Notes: generated by a model from the letters alone, not told the origin. Counted from the stretch's first letter, positions 1 to 9,403 are shown. The stretch: DNA of 64,000 bases from Parvibaculum indicum (GCF_011762095.1 NZ_JAASQO010000001.1:415550-479549), one strand, 5' to 3'. Translations and numbers: made by a program.

Positions 1-625
1 TGCGGGTCGGGAAAATGATCGTGCGTTTGCCCGCCTGCGCTTCTTCCAGCGCGATCTGCGGCCGGATCCAGACGCTGTCCACCGATTCCGAACCGTCATG
101 GACCGCCAGATGATCGGCGGGCGCCTCGGCCAGATAGAAATGCGTGTCGAAACGCTTCGGCATCATGTTCGGCGTGATCCAGTGCGCGAACGGCGTCAGC
201 ATATCCACCGCCACACGCAGGTTCTCCCGCTCCAGAAATTCGGCAATGCCCAGTTCGCCCTTGTTGAGCGCATCGCGATAGGGCTCCAGCGTGGCAAGCC
301 GCGCGGCATCCACCACATCGCCGGTCTGTGCATTGCGCGCCAGCAATACGCCCGCCTCCTCGAACGCCTCGCGAATAGCCGCAACCCGAAGTGCCAGCAG
401 CGTGTCGTCGAACGCCTCCGCCCCGTCCACGCGTGCGCGCACCTGCTGCGCATAATCCGCCTTGTCCACCTTGCCGCCGGGAAACACGAGCGCCCCCGAG
501 GCGAAATCGATCTGGTGATGGCGCACCACCATAAAGACCTCGAGCCCCTCCGCGCCGTCGCGCAGCAGCAGGATCGTCGATGAGGGAATAAGCGTATCGC
601 CCCCCGTCGCGTGTCGTTCAGCCAT
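1..625 (-). CDS. NUDIX hydrolase, partial (3' end outside window)
   Basis: Probable nucleoside-diphosphate-linked hydrolase, read from an ATG at 625 with a GGAGGGAG ribosome site upstream. 208 codons are visible and the C-terminus lies beyond base 1. The N-terminal half has a beta-strand/Gly motif (ALVFPGGKV, residues 45-53) and then REAFEEAG (85-92), the core of a Nudix box (REUXEEXGU). The gap between the first Gly and REAFEE is longer than in the standard G-x5-E-x7-REUXEEXGU box. This is the pattern of the NUDT7/8/19-like branch, which acts on CoA or acyl-CoA; that substrate is family inference only. It is divergent from the EAL-domain gene. Confidence 0.85.
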   Translation of the reverse strand, partial: MAERHATGGDTLIPSSTILLLRDGAEGLEVFMVVRHHQIDFASGALVFPGGKVDKADYAQQVRARVDGAEAFDDTLLALRVAAIREAFEEAGVLLARNAQTGDVVDAARLATLEPYRDALNKGELGIAEFLERENLRVAVDMLTPFAHWITPNMMPKRFDTHFYLAEAPADHLAVHDGSESVDSVWIRPQIALEEAQAGKRTIIFPTR

Positions 626-834
626 TTCTCACTCCCTCCAGCCGCCCGGTTAAAATCCGGACATTCTTATTAACGCTTTGGCGACGCTGATCCTGCATGG
701 ATGGAACGGATTAAGTGTGCCGAAACCACCTTGCGCCGAAACTGCCACAGGGCGGACACGTGCCCAGCGAAGGTTTTGTGCCCGAGTACCGCCACGACCC
801 GCCACCATGAAACGCCGTCAGCAATCGGTTCAAG

Positions 835-2403
835 ATGTACAGCAGTTCGTTTCGTCTGACCAACCGGGACATCGATCTCGCCTTTGAGGCGCAGCACCTC
901 TTTCTGGTGTTTCAGCCGCGGATTTCGCTGGTTGACGGTACGATTCTGGGCGCGGAAGCTTATGTGAGATGGACCCATCCGGAATATGGCCTGCTGCCGC
1001 CCGGCCTCTTCCTTTCCTTCTTCGACAGGCGCGAACGCGCAGGCGAACTCACACGCTATGTCGCCGCGCGTGCCGCCGAAACGCTGGTCTTCTGGCAGGG
1101 AAAAGGTCAGGACTGGCCGATCTCCATCAATCTCTCCGCCTCGGACGTGAACGATGCCGGACTGGCCGGCGCCCTGGACGGGATCATGGCGGCCCATGAT
1201 CTCGATCCCTCCTGCCTCACCATCGAAATTCCCGAAGGCGCCATTGCCCGCTCGCCCGACACCGCCACCCGCACCATTCGCGAGCTGCGGCGCATGGGCT
1301 TCCGAACGGCGCTGGATGGCGGCGGCGCAGTCATCGTCCCCGACGAGCTGCTCACGACCGACTACTTCAATGAAGTGAAGATCGGCGGCGCCTCCATCAT
1401 CCAGTTCGCCAAGCGGGTGAAAAAATCCGGCATCGGTTTCGTCGGCAAGCGCGTCACGCTCGCCGCCGGCCGAGGTATGGACGCGACCGCCGTGGGCGTG
1501 GAAAACGAAACGACACTCGGCGCATTGCGCGAACTCGGCTTCACCGCCGCGCAAGGGGCCTATATCTGCCGTCCCATGAAACCGGAAGAGCTTGTCGGCT
1601 GGCACTACGCCGCCCCCGCCGCGGAGGAAGAAGACGAAATCCTGCTGCTGGAGCCGATGAGCGAAAGCACCTTCCACCAGACTATCGAGGAACCGCTTGA
1701 GCTGACCGAGCCGCTTGAAGAGGAAGAGATCGAAACGCCCTGCGACATGGATGCGCCGGAAGAAAGCGCGTTCGATCCGGCAAGTATCGAGCTCGACGAA
1801 TATGAAGAGCTGGAGAGCGCCCCCCTCGCCGATGACGACCTGGAAACCCTCGCAGCCATCCGCAGCGAAGTCATGAGCCTGGCGGGCTATGACGAAACGG
1901 AAACGCCTCCCGACCTGTTCGAACCGCAACTGGAAGATGAGTTGGAGGAAGAGCCGGACGACGAAGCCGAAGAGACCTCCGAGTTCCTGTCCGTCATGGA
2001 CCCCGCGCCCATCGAGTACAGGCCGGATGAACCCGCCCGCATTGCCGGAACTTCGCCTCGCGCGGAAGAAACGGAGGCCGTCGACGAGCTGATCCTCGAT
2101 TATACCGCGCTCGATTTCGACTTGCCGGGCGAAGAAATCCGCATGATGGCCTGGCGCATCGACCGCGTCTGCCTCTTCCCGGGCCGGGAACTCGTTCGCC
2201 GCATACCGGCTCGAAAACGCCGCAGGCGGCCGGCGGGCAAACGCCCCGCCCCCGCTCGCGCCCGGACCGCGCGCGGCAAGACACCGGCCCGCCGCCGCGC
2301 AAAGGCTGCGCCCGGCAAATCCCGTCGGCCCGCGCCGCCGCGCAAACGGCAGCGCCGCGGGACGCCGAAGCGGTCTTTCCTGGAACGCGCGCTCGGGCTT
2401 TAG
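835..2403 (+). CDS. Degenerate EAL-domain protein with acidic middle and basic tail
   Basis: 522 aa. Residues about 10-255 follow the EAL fold (FQPRISL, PISINLSASD, LRELGFTAAQG) but key catalytic positions are altered. EAL is EAY (41-43), and the DDFGTG-type loop is DGGGAV (161-166). Known EAL enzymes hydrolyse cyclic di-GMP; this one probably only binds it, or has lost the function. Residues about 263-440 are dense in Glu/Asp, and residues about 455-522 are dominated by Arg, Lys, Pro and Ala, like a histone H1-type nucleic-acid-binding tail. GC-rich third positions continue to the stop, so the tail is probably not a frameshift. There is no convincing ribosome site before the ATG at 835, so the start is uncertain. 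It converges on the thiolase gene with a 10-base gap. Confidence 0.85.
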   Translation: MYSSSFRLTNRDIDLAFEAQHLFLVFQPRISLVDGTILGAEAYVRWTHPEYGLLPPGLFLSFFDRRERAGELTRYVAARAAETLVFWQGKGQDWPISINLSASDVNDAGLAGALDGIMAAHDLDPSCLTIEIPEGAIARSPDTATRTIRELRRMGFRTALDGGGAVIVPDELLTTDYFNEVKIGGASIIQFAKRVKKSGIGFVGKRVTLAAGRGMDATAVGVENETTLGALRELGFTAAQGAYICRPMKPEELVGWHYAAPAAEEEDEILLLEPMSESTFHQTIEEPLELTEPLEEEEIETPCDMDAPEESAFDPASIELDEYEELESAPLADDDLETLAAIRSEVMSLAGYDETETPPDLFEPQLEDELEEEPDDEAEETSEFLSVMDPAPIEYRPDEPARIAGTSPRAEETEAVDELILDYTALDFDLPGEEIRMMAWRIDRVCLFPGRELVRRIPARKRRRRPAGKRPAPARARTARGKTPARRRAKAAPGKSRRPAPPRKRQRRGTPKRSFLERALGL

Positions 2404-2413
2404 TCCCGCCCGA

Positions 2414-3628
2414 TCAGACTTTTTCGATAATCATCGCAATGCCCTGCCCCACACCGATGCACATGGTGCAAAGGGCGAAACGTCCATCGCGCTTGTGCAG
2501 CTCATGCGTGGCGGTCAACACCAGCCGCGCACCGCTCATACCCAGTGGATGCCCCAATGCGATGGCGCCGCCATTCGGGTTCACATGTTCCGCATCGTCG
2601 GGCAGCCCCAGATCGCGCATCACCGCAAGGCCCTGGCTCGCAAAGGCTTCGTTGAGCTCGATCACATCCATGTCGGCAAGCGTCAGGCCCGTCTTTTCCA
2701 GCACCTTGCGCGTCGCCGGCGCCGGACCGATGCCCATGATACGCGGCGGCACGCCGGCGGTCGCCATGGCGACGATCCGTGCGCGCGGCGTCAGGCCGTG
2801 CGCTTCCACCGCGTTGCCGGAAGCGACGATCATGGCGCAGGCGCCGTCATTCACGCCCGATGCATTGCCGGCGGTCACCGAGCCGCCCTCGCGGAACGGC
2901 GCGCGAAGTTTCGCAAGCGCCTCCAGCGTCGTTTCCGGGCGGGGATGCTCGTCCGTATCGATCACCGTCTCTCCCTTGCGGGTCGAGATGGTGACGGGAA
3001 CGATCTCTTCGGCCAGACGCCCGTTTTTCAGCGCAACACCCGCCTTCTGCTGGCTGCGCCAGGCGAAAGCGTCCTGGTCTTCACGGGAAATCTGGAAGTC
3101 TTCGGCCACGTTCTCGGCCGTTTCCGGCATGCTGTCGACCCCATACTGGCTTTCCATCAGCGGATTGACGAAGCGCCAGCCGATCGTCGTATCGTAAATC
3201 TCGGCATTCCGGTCATAGGCGCTGGTGGCCTTGCCCATGACGAAAGGCGCGCGCGACATGCTTTCCACGCCGCCGGCAATGACGAACTCGGCTTCGCCGG
3301 ATTTGATCGCCCGGCCCGCCGTGCCGATGGCATCCATACCCGACCCGCAAAGCCGGTTCACCGTGGCGCCCGGCACCGCATCCGGCAGACCCGCCAGCAG
3401 CGACGACATGCGCGCGACATTGCGATTGTCTTCACCGGCCTGGTTGGCGCAGCCGAAGATCACATCGTCCACCCGCTCCCAATTGACCGACGGATTGCGC
3501 TCCATCAGCGCCATCAGAGGCACCGCCCCCAGATCGTCCGCCCGCACGGGCGCAAGCGATCCGCCGTACCGGCCGACCGGCGTACGGGCTCCGTCGCAAA
3601 TGAAGGCTTCCTGAATCTGATGGGTCAT
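2414..3628 (-). CDS. pcaF: Acetyl-CoA acyltransferase, 3-oxoadipyl-CoA thiolase type
   Basis: Thiolase that cleaves 3-ketoacyl-CoA with CoA to give acetyl-CoA and a shortened acyl-CoA. 404 aa from the ATG at 3628, chosen because GGAGAG sits 5 bases upstream; a longer reading to 3670 has no such site. Catalytic residues are visible: Cys94 (NRLCGSGM), His360 (GHPLGMSG) and Cys390 (CIGVGQG). Blocks such as [16 protein letters not shown] and [14 protein letters not shown] are characteristic of PcaF, which ends the beta-ketoadipate pathway. No other pca or paa genes adjoin it, so a general fatty-acid role remains possible. Confidence 0.93.
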   Translation of the reverse strand: MTHQIQEAFICDGARTPVGRYGGSLAPVRADDLGAVPLMALMERNPSVNWERVDDVIFGCANQAGEDNRNVARMSSLLAGLPDAVPGATVNRLCGSGMDAIGTAGRAIKSGEAEFVIAGGVESMSRAPFVMGKATSAYDRNAEIYDTTIGWRFVNPLMESQYGVDSMPETAENVAEDFQISREDQDAFAWRSQQKAGVALKNGRLAEEIVPVTISTRKGETVIDTDEHPRPETTLEALAKLRAPFREGGSVTAGNASGVNDGACAMIVASGNAVEAHGLTPRARIVAMATAGVPPRIMGIGPAPATRKVLEKTGLTLADMDVIELNEAFASQGLAVMRDLGLPDDAEHVNPNGGAIALGHPLGMSGARLVLTATHELHKRDGRFALCTMCIGVGQGIAMIIEKV

Positions 3629-3713
3629 GCCGTCTCTCCGGGGGCGAAATTGAATCGTTGGAGGCGGCAAACTAGCAGCTTTTCACGCGGTTCTCAGCGG
3701 GAAGTTCTTCGCG

Positions 3714-4859
3714 TCAGGCCGCGCCCGCGGAAACGTTGAGCGGCTCCGCCACGTTCAGCCCCGTCCCGCTGAGGCGGCCGAGCTGGTCCATCAGCGCGTC
3801 GAAATCCCCGCCTTGCAGCGTGTCGTAGCTGGAAAGGAGCCCCTTCACGACCGTGGCCCGGTACTGTTCCTGATCGAAAACCGAGGCCGCCTTTTCGCGA
3901 TGGAACGCATCCAGCATCACCCGAAAGGCCGGATAGAGCGCTTCGGGCATTCCGGCCCGCGCATAGACGGCGCGAAAGCCCAGCGCCCCCACATCGTGGA
4001 TCAGGCGCCAGATCCGGACCTCGGGCACATCGGTGAGCCGGGCCATGGAGGCTTCCACGAAACGCATCTCGCCCTGGCAGCCCAGACGCAGAATGAGACT
4101 TCCCGTCAGCCGCTGGTTTGCGGCGAGCTGGTCCACCAGCTTGCGCAGGTCGATATCGCTCATCCGCGTGACGGCTTCCGCCGTGCTGCGCTCGCGCGCC
4201 TGCGCCTCCAGCATCCCGGCCGTGCGCGTGTCGAGGGAATGAGTGTTGACGAGATAATCCCTCAGATTTTCCGAGACCTGCGAGATGAGTTTCTCGATCA
4301 GCAGAGCCGGTACGTCGCTGCGTGCAACGACAGGCTCCACGACTTCTCGGTCGTCCGGATACCGCTCGGCCAGCATCCCTGCGGCCGCTTCGTCGATGAT
4401 GGCGCCTTCATTGGCGACCAGCGTCAGCACCGCGGTTCGGTCGCCTTGCGAAACGATCGCTTCCGAAACCGCCGAATTGACGGAGGGGCGGCTGGCAATG
4501 GCGCATTGCTTGGCGGGACTGCCATAGGTGACGAGGCCGACCAGATCTTCGTCGGTAAGAACGGGTGAATTCCTCAGAACGGGGATGGCGACCTCATCGA
4601 GATCGCGCGCCAGCTCCAATACGATGCCGCGCGGCGCGCCGGGCATGTCTTTCAGGCTGTCGGACAGCGCTTCCCGAACGGTAATCGCGACATCGTGAAC
4701 GAGATAGCCGAGCACTTCCCGGGCCAGTTCGCGTTCGCGCGGCGATAGATCGACGCTCTCGAACTGCTGCGCCACCTTTTCGGCCACCTCCGCACGCGCC
4801 GTGCCGGATGGGTGCGCCATCAGACGCTGCACATCCTGTATGCTGAGTTTCCTACGCAT
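3714..4859 (-). CDS. DUF2336 domain protein
   Basis: 381 aa, soluble, no signal peptide. Helix-rich repeats throughout (for example EVAIPVLRNSPVLTDEDLVGLV, residue blocks about 70-200) match the alphaproteobacterial DUF2336 family of HEAT-like proteins, whose biochemical role is unknown. ATG 4859 is preferred; an in-frame TTG at 4877 would add six residues. Members are often near signalling or cell-cycle genes, but nothing here assigns a partner. The 258 bases upstream, up to the CoA-transferase gene, hold no clear gene. Confidence 0.85.
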   Translation of the reverse strand: MRRKLSIQDVQRLMAHPSGTARAEVAEKVAQQFESVDLSPRERELAREVLGYLVHDVAITVREALSDSLKDMPGAPRGIVLELARDLDEVAIPVLRNSPVLTDEDLVGLVTYGSPAKQCAIASRPSVNSAVSEAIVSQGDRTAVLTLVANEGAIIDEAAAGMLAERYPDDREVVEPVVARSDVPALLIEKLISQVSENLRDYLVNTHSLDTRTAGMLEAQARERSTAEAVTRMSDIDLRKLVDQLAANQRLTGSLILRLGCQGEMRFVEASMARLTDVPEVRIWRLIHDVGALGFRAVYARAGMPEALYPAFRVMLDAFHREKAASVFDQEQYRATVVKGLLSSYDTLQGGDFDALMDQLGRLSGTGLNVAEPLNVSAGAA

Positions 4860-5117
4860 TGCCCCGCCTTGACCCAATCATCGAGAAGCAACGGGCAAAT
4901 CCCACCTCGCCCGTCTGTATCTGCATCGCTCAACTTAGAGCGATACGATTAAGGACGGGTTTACGATGATGCCCGCTTCCGCGCCGAACGCCCGGATTTA
5001 CCTTGCCGGCCGATCCCTTCCGGGGCAGGCGGCGGCGAAACCGCGCTTTTGACTCCCCCCGCTTTTCATGGATGATCGCCGCAACCGGAAACACAAGAAA
5101 TCGGACGGGGAACCCTG

Positions 5118-6317
5118 ATGCTGGAAGGTCTCAAAGTCGTGGAAATGGCAACCTATATCGCCGCGCCGGGCGCGGGCGGCATCCTTGCCGACTGGGGGGC
5201 GGAGGTCATCAAGATCGAGCCCCTGAGCGGATGCCCGATGCGCTACACCATGGCCAATGTCGGCGCGGACCATCTGAAGGGCAGCCCGATCTTCGATCTC
5301 GACAATCGCGGCAAGAAGGGCCTGGCCATCAACACCGCGACGCCGGAGGGCGTGGCCGCGGTGAAACGGCTGGTCGAGGATGCCGACGTCTTCATCACCA
5401 ATGTGCGCCCCGGCGGGCTGGAACGCGCAGGGCTGGATTACGACTCCCTGAAAGAGATCAATCCGCGCCTCATCTATGCCAGCGTCACCGGCTACGGGCT
5501 GGAAGGCCCCGACAGGGACCGTCCCGGCTTCGACATCGCCGCCTTTTATGCCCGGTCCGGCGTGGGCTGGCTGCAGACCGTCAAGGGCGGCGAACCCGTC
5601 TCGCTGCGGACCGGCATCGGCGACCACACCACCAGCATGGCGACGGTGGGCGGGATTCTCGCCGCCGTCTTCGAACGCCAGACGACCGGCAAGGGCCGCC
5701 TGGTGGAAGCCTCGCTCCTGCGCGCGGGCATCTATGCGGCCGGGTCGGACACCGCCGTCCAGCTCCGCTACGGTAAGCTCGGCTCCACCAAGACGCGCCA
5801 TGAGGCCATCCAGCCCATCAGCAATTTCTTCAAGACCCGGGATACCTGGATCGTGATCGTCCCGCGTCAGGGGTCGACCGACTGGACGGCGATCTGCAAG
5901 GTGATCGGCCGGCCCGAACTCGAAACCGATCCCCGTTTCGACACCCCGAAGAACCGACGCGCCAACGCTGCCGAACTGGTGGATATTCTGGACGCCGCCT
6001 TCATCCAGCACGATCTCGCCCATTGGCGCGAGAAGCTCGATGCCGAGGACATGATCTGGGCCCCGCTTCTGCGTCCGGCCGATGTCTTCGCCGATCCGCA
6101 GGCCAGGGCCGCCGGCGCCTATGTGGAAGTGCCCGAAGAAGGCGGCGGCGAAGGAACCTATCTTTCGCCGGCCTCGCCCATCCGTTTCCCCGGCGCCGAT
6201 GACGGCCCCAAGGGCCCGGCGCCCGTTCTCGGCGAACACACCATCGACACGCTGAAGGCATCCGGGTTCAGCGACGAGGAAATCGAAGGGCTGAGGAAAG
6301 CCGGCGCCATCGGCTAG
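5118..6317 (+). CDS. CaiB/BaiF family CoA-transferase
   Basis: 399 aa, full length for family III CoA-transferases, which move CoA from one acyl-CoA to another carboxylic acid through an aspartyl-CoA intermediate. The expected catalytic Asp169 is in GDHTTS. The N-terminal Rossmann-like part (LADWGAEVIKIE) and NVRPGG are typical. The substrate cannot be read from sequence. The last codons share a CTAG with the convergent saccharopine-dehydrogenase-like gene, so both stops use the same four bases. The final 20 bases of this region are repeated at 8260-8279. Confidence 0.95.
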   Translation: MLEGLKVVEMATYIAAPGAGGILADWGAEVIKIEPLSGCPMRYTMANVGADHLKGSPIFDLDNRGKKGLAINTATPEGVAAVKRLVEDADVFITNVRPGGLERAGLDYDSLKEINPRLIYASVTGYGLEGPDRDRPGFDIAAFYARSGVGWLQTVKGGEPVSLRTGIGDHTTSMATVGGILAAVFERQTTGKGRLVEASLLRAGIYAAGSDTAVQLRYGKLGSTKTRHEAIQPISNFFKTRDTWIVIVPRQGSTDWTAICKVIGRPELETDPRFDTPKNRRANAAELVDILDAAFIQHDLAHWREKLDAEDMIWAPLLRPADVFADPQARAAGAYVEVPEEGGGEGTYLSPASPIRFPGADDGPKGPAPVLGEHTIDTLKASGFSDEEIEGLRKAGAIG

Positions 6318-6319
6318 GC
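6300..6319. repeat. 20-bp direct repeat, left copy
   Basis: Perfect match to 8260-8279 (CCGGCGCCATCGGCTAGGC preceded by G). This copy encodes the last residues and stop codon of the CoA-transferase (AGAIG-stop). The two copies bracket exactly the saccharopine-dehydrogenase-like and TetR genes. Confidence 0.85.
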
Positions 6320-7405
6320 TGCATCCTCCACCTGCGCGAGGCGGTCGATGGAGATGCCCTCCTCATTCATGATCTGCCTCGCCGTCTCAATGTCGGTAAC
6401 CGTTTCAGCGACCTGAATCCCGGCTGACGGCGTCCCCTGACGGATCAGCCGGTCGAGCTGGATCATGGCGCCCGTCGCAGTCAGATGTGTCTGGCCCTGC
6501 GGATCCGTGACGATCCAGCTCTCCCGCATGGCTCCGTTTGCGCCCTCGCCTTCGATATCGATACGAACCCGATGCGCCCCGCCTTCTCCGGGATTGTGCA
6601 TCAGCCCATGCCGCAACTTGCGGAACCGCTCGCCACTGATGAGCCCCCACAAGCCGGAACGCACGAGAACACTCAGAAGCGGGCCCGAAGTTCGGTCGTC
6701 GAAACCGATACGCGCCGCCACGCTTCTCGCCCCCGTGACGATGGGGAGCGTCATCTGGTCCGGCGTATCGAAGCGATAGAGCGGAAAGCGCCCCACTCCC
6801 GGAAATTCCGTCTTGATCCCCTTGCGAAAGGGATATGCCATCACCGCCCGCCCTTCTTCACGGACCTCGAAGGGAAGCGCCATCCTGTCCATATATTCCA
6901 CCGAGTTGGGACCGGACTTGTCCTGTGCCGCATAGAGGATGCCGACTTCGATCCGATCGACCTGCCGGAAACCGGCCGCCATCTCACGCACCAGTATGCC
7001 GACCGTCGCGGCCATCCAGGAGGAGGCGAAGACGACCGGAGCCCTGGAGGTATCTTCCATCGCCGCCCGCAGAATCGAGCCCCGCATCCGTTCGGTCCAG
7101 CGCGTGATGTCGATATAGGGAATATGCGCGCGGATCGCGTCGAGCATCAGATTGTCGTCGATGTCGTTGACCGCCCCGAGCACGAGGGCGGGCTGCCTTT
7201 CGAGCCCGGCCAGCGGATTGCGGGCGGAGATATCCAGCCGCACGACCGCCGCGCGGCCCAGCTCTTCGACAAGCTCTTCTCCCTGCCTCGGCGATCGTCC
7301 GCCCAGCAGTATCTCGATTTCCGGATAGCGCTTTCTCAGAAGCCGGGCGATTTGCGTGCCGACAACGCCATAGCCGCCGGCAATGAGCACAGTTTCATTG
7401 GTCAC
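6314..7405 (-). CDS. Saccharopine dehydrogenase-like NAD(P)-binding protein
   Basis: 363 aa. Starts with a Rossmann dinucleotide-binding loop (GGYGVVG, residues 10-16), then an ILLGGRS segment and a saccharopine-dehydrogenase-type domain. Family members oxidise or reduce varied substrates, and most bacterial ones outside lysine metabolism have no known substrate. It is transcribed away from a TetR gene across a 225-base gap holding two TGGTC-N4-GACCA palindromes, so it is probably the target of that regulator. The stop codon overlaps that of the CoA-transferase gene. The gene lies inside a segment flanked by a 20-bp direct repeat. Confidence 0.88.
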   Translation of the reverse strand: MTNETVLIAGGYGVVGTQIARLLRKRYPEIEILLGGRSPRQGEELVEELGRAAVVRLDISARNPLAGLERQPALVLGAVNDIDDNLMLDAIRAHIPYIDITRWTERMRGSILRAAMEDTSRAPVVFASSWMAATVGILVREMAAGFRQVDRIEVGILYAAQDKSGPNSVEYMDRMALPFEVREEGRAVMAYPFRKGIKTEFPGVGRFPLYRFDTPDQMTLPIVTGARSVAARIGFDDRTSGPLLSVLVRSGLWGLISGERFRKLRHGLMHNPGEGGAHRVRIDIEGEGANGAMRESWIVTDPQGQTHLTATGAMIQLDRLIRQGTPSAGIQVAETVTDIETARQIMNEEGISIDRLAQVEDAA

Positions 7406-7569
7406 TGGAATCTACCTGATTGTAGAGAATGAATCAGAGTGCGATGGAAGGGCGGCACCACATGCCCGCGAGCCCCGGCATCGCCATGCCTGCCGCGCTC
7501 GCCCCACCCGCTTTCAGAAAACCCCGCCTTGAAAGACGTGCACGTCGCTGCATTCGGCCACCTCACTTT

Positions 7570-7610
7570 TGGTCACATGACCATGTTTATATTTTTTGGT
7601 CAAGAGACCA
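7570..7610. promoter_or_regulatory. Two TGGTC-N4-GACCA operator palindromes
   Basis: TGGTCACATGACCA at 7570-7583 and TGGTCAAGAGACCA at 7597-7610 share the pattern TGGTC-N4-GACCA. Their centres are 27 bases apart. They lie in an AT-rich stretch between the divergent saccharopine-dehydrogenase-like and TetR genes. This is the usual place for an autoregulating TetR repressor to bind. The pairing is seen directly; binding is inferred. Confidence 0.7.
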
Positions 7611-7630
7611 TTTTCGGGATAAAAGGCGGC

Positions 7631-8245
7631 ATGTCCGCGAATGACCGGAGACGGCGAGGGAAGATGGTGAGAAGGACCGGCGCCAAGGGCCAGCGACGCA
7701 TCGAAGAAATTCTCGATGCAGCGGAGGAAATACTGGTCGAGGTGGGGTATGGAGGCCTGTCCATGCGCGGTGTTGCCGACCGGCTCGGCTTGCGCCTTTC
7801 GCATGTTCAGTACTATTTCGGCGGGCCCGACGCTCTGTTGGAGGCGATTTTCGACCGCTCGCTCACACGCTCGATCGAGGCGTTCGAACACCGCCCGAAA
7901 CGCGAAGGGATCGAGGCCATGGTCGCCTTCGTGCTCGAAGATCAGCTTTCCACGAGCTACTGCCGGCTGTTCTTCGAACTATGGGCGCTCGCCGCGCGCG
8001 ACATGAAGGCCAACGCTGTCCTTGCCCGCTATTACGCGCGTTATCAGTCCTATGTGGAGAGCATGGTCGCCTCGGAATATCCCCAGGCGAAACCGGCACA
8101 GCTCAAACGCTGCGCCGTCATCCTGATGAGCCTGTTCGAGGGCTTGTCGCTTTTCAGGGGCGTCGAAGGCCGGATCGCCGTATCGCGGCGCGAGCTCGAC
8201 AAGGATATCGTGAAAGCGGTTCGCGCCATCCTCGCGCAAAGCTGA
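7631..8245 (+). CDS. TetR/AcrR family transcriptional regulator
   Basis: 204 aa from ATG 7631; ATG 7664 (193 aa) also has a fair ribosome site (GAGGG). The N-terminal helix-turn-helix is clear: EILDAAEEILVEVG, then LSMRGVADRLGLRLSHVQYYFGGPDALLEAIF. The C-terminal ligand domain cannot be assigned. Two matching palindromes sit just upstream, suggesting repression of itself and of the divergent saccharopine-dehydrogenase-like gene. Shortly after its stop lies the second copy of the 20-bp repeat. Confidence 0.92.
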   Translation: MSANDRRRRGKMVRRTGAKGQRRIEEILDAAEEILVEVGYGGLSMRGVADRLGLRLSHVQYYFGGPDALLEAIFDRSLTRSIEAFEHRPKREGIEAMVAFVLEDQLSTSYCRLFFELWALAARDMKANAVLARYYARYQSYVESMVASEYPQAKPAQLKRCAVILMSLFEGLSLFRGVEGRIAVSRRELDKDIVKAVRAILAQS

Positions 8246-8259
8246 CCCGGCCGACAAAG

Positions 8260-8279
8260 GCCGGCGCCATCGGCTAGGC
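8260..8279. repeat. 20-bp direct repeat, right copy
   Basis: Identical to 6300-6319. It reproduces the last codons and stop of the CoA-transferase gene but lies after the TetR gene and just before the end of the lytic transglycosylase gene. This suggests a duplicated junction around an inserted segment. Confidence 0.85.
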
Positions 8280-8282
8280 CCG

Positions 8283-9242
8283 TCAGGCCATGGCGTTGAC
8301 GGCCTCATGGGGCGGTCGGGCAAGGTCCTGCCAGGTCCCGATGGCGCCATGCCGGGCGCGCGGCTCATCCTTGTCCTTCGCCGCATCATTATCGACCGCC
8401 TGCGGCGGATCGAGCGAGGCGAGGATCTGCACCACAGCGGGGCTGAGCTTCAGCGCCCCGCTGCCGGGCGCGGTATCGGGCCTGAACGGACGGGCTTGCC
8501 CGGAAGACGGTACGTAGCGCCTCCCGGGCGAAGCCTCTCCATCCGCATGGCTGGCGGCCATTCCCGTACCACCCTTTACGTCGAAAGGAATGGCCGCCGC
8601 CATGCTTGCCGCACCGCCACCCGTGCCGGCAACCGCATGTTTGCTGATGAGCTGCTGATAGACCTCGTTCGCCGTGCGCGCACGGCCCGACGCCTCGTAG
8701 AAAATCGATCTGTTCGCCTTCGCCGCCGCGGGGAAGAGTCTGTCCGCCGGCATCCCCGGATCGTTCTCGGCGGTCGAGATCAGTTTCGACGCCCCGCCCG
8801 CGCCGAGGAAATGCGCGATATAGAGTTCGCCGCCCACCGGCTCGCGCCCCAGACGCGACTGAAGAATGTTGGCGCTTTCCTGCGTATAGGCGCCGGCCAT
8901 CAGCGCCGACACTTCCGGATCCTTGCGCAGGGAAAGAATTTCCGCCCGGTCGGCAGGATCTGCCACGCAGTATTTGCCGTCCGCGCCCCGGGTGATCCTG
9001 GCCGCCTCCTGGCCCAGGCCCAGCTCTCCGCCGTAAGTCTTGAGCGTCGAAAGCCAACTCTGCTCGGTAAACTGAAAAAGCCCCGTCGCGCTCGAAGTCC
9101 CTGATTTCGCGGAACAATCGAGGCTCGACTCGCGCATGGCCGTTTGCAGCAGATAGTCGAAATCTGCACCGGTCTTCCGGCTTGCCTGCTGCAGGGCGGC
9201 GGATATGTCGGGACGCGCAGTGAGCGCGGCTACGAGCGACAT
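8283..9242 (-). CDS. Lytic transglycosylase (SLT-like) domain protein
   Basis: 319 aa from ATG 9242, chosen for the AAAGGAAG site just upstream. Residues about 8-200 match lysozyme-like transglycosylases: catalytic Glu38 in TAMRESSLD, then GLFQFTEQSWL and YIAHFLGAGGA. Such enzymes cut peptidoglycan to form anhydro-muropeptides. No signal peptide is visible, which is odd for a periplasmic enzyme and recalls transglycosylases exported by dedicated machines. The C-terminal third is low in complexity and rich in Pro, Ala and Gly. The gene diverges from the MFS transporter gene. Confidence 0.88.
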   Translation of the reverse strand: MSLVAALTARPDISAALQQASRKTGADFDYLLQTAMRESSLDCSAKSGTSSATGLFQFTEQSWLSTLKTYGGELGLGQEAARITRGADGKYCVADPADRAEILSLRKDPEVSALMAGAYTQESANILQSRLGREPVGGELYIAHFLGAGGASKLISTAENDPGMPADRLFPAAAKANRSIFYEASGRARTANEVYQQLISKHAVAGTGGGAASMAAAIPFDVKGGTGMAASHADGEASPGRRYVPSSGQARPFRPDTAPGSGALKLSPAVVQILASLDPPQAVDNDAAKDKDEPRARHGAIGTWQDLARPPHEAVNAMA

Positions 9243-9403
9243 GGGACTTCCTTTCCAATTCCGACGAGAAAGGAGCAATCCCCGTGCCATTCCATATGAC
9301 GGAAAACTAGCGATTTCACGACCGCGCCGGGAGATTGGCTGTAAGCTCCCGGCCAAGCACAAAAGAATCGTGCGGACATGCTGCAAGAGGGAGGAATTGC
9401 GGA

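Noticed and set aside
2150..2403. Frameshift as cause of the basic tail of the EAL protein
   Set aside because: Third codon positions stay GC-rich in the annotated frame up to the stop; the other frames look less gene-like.
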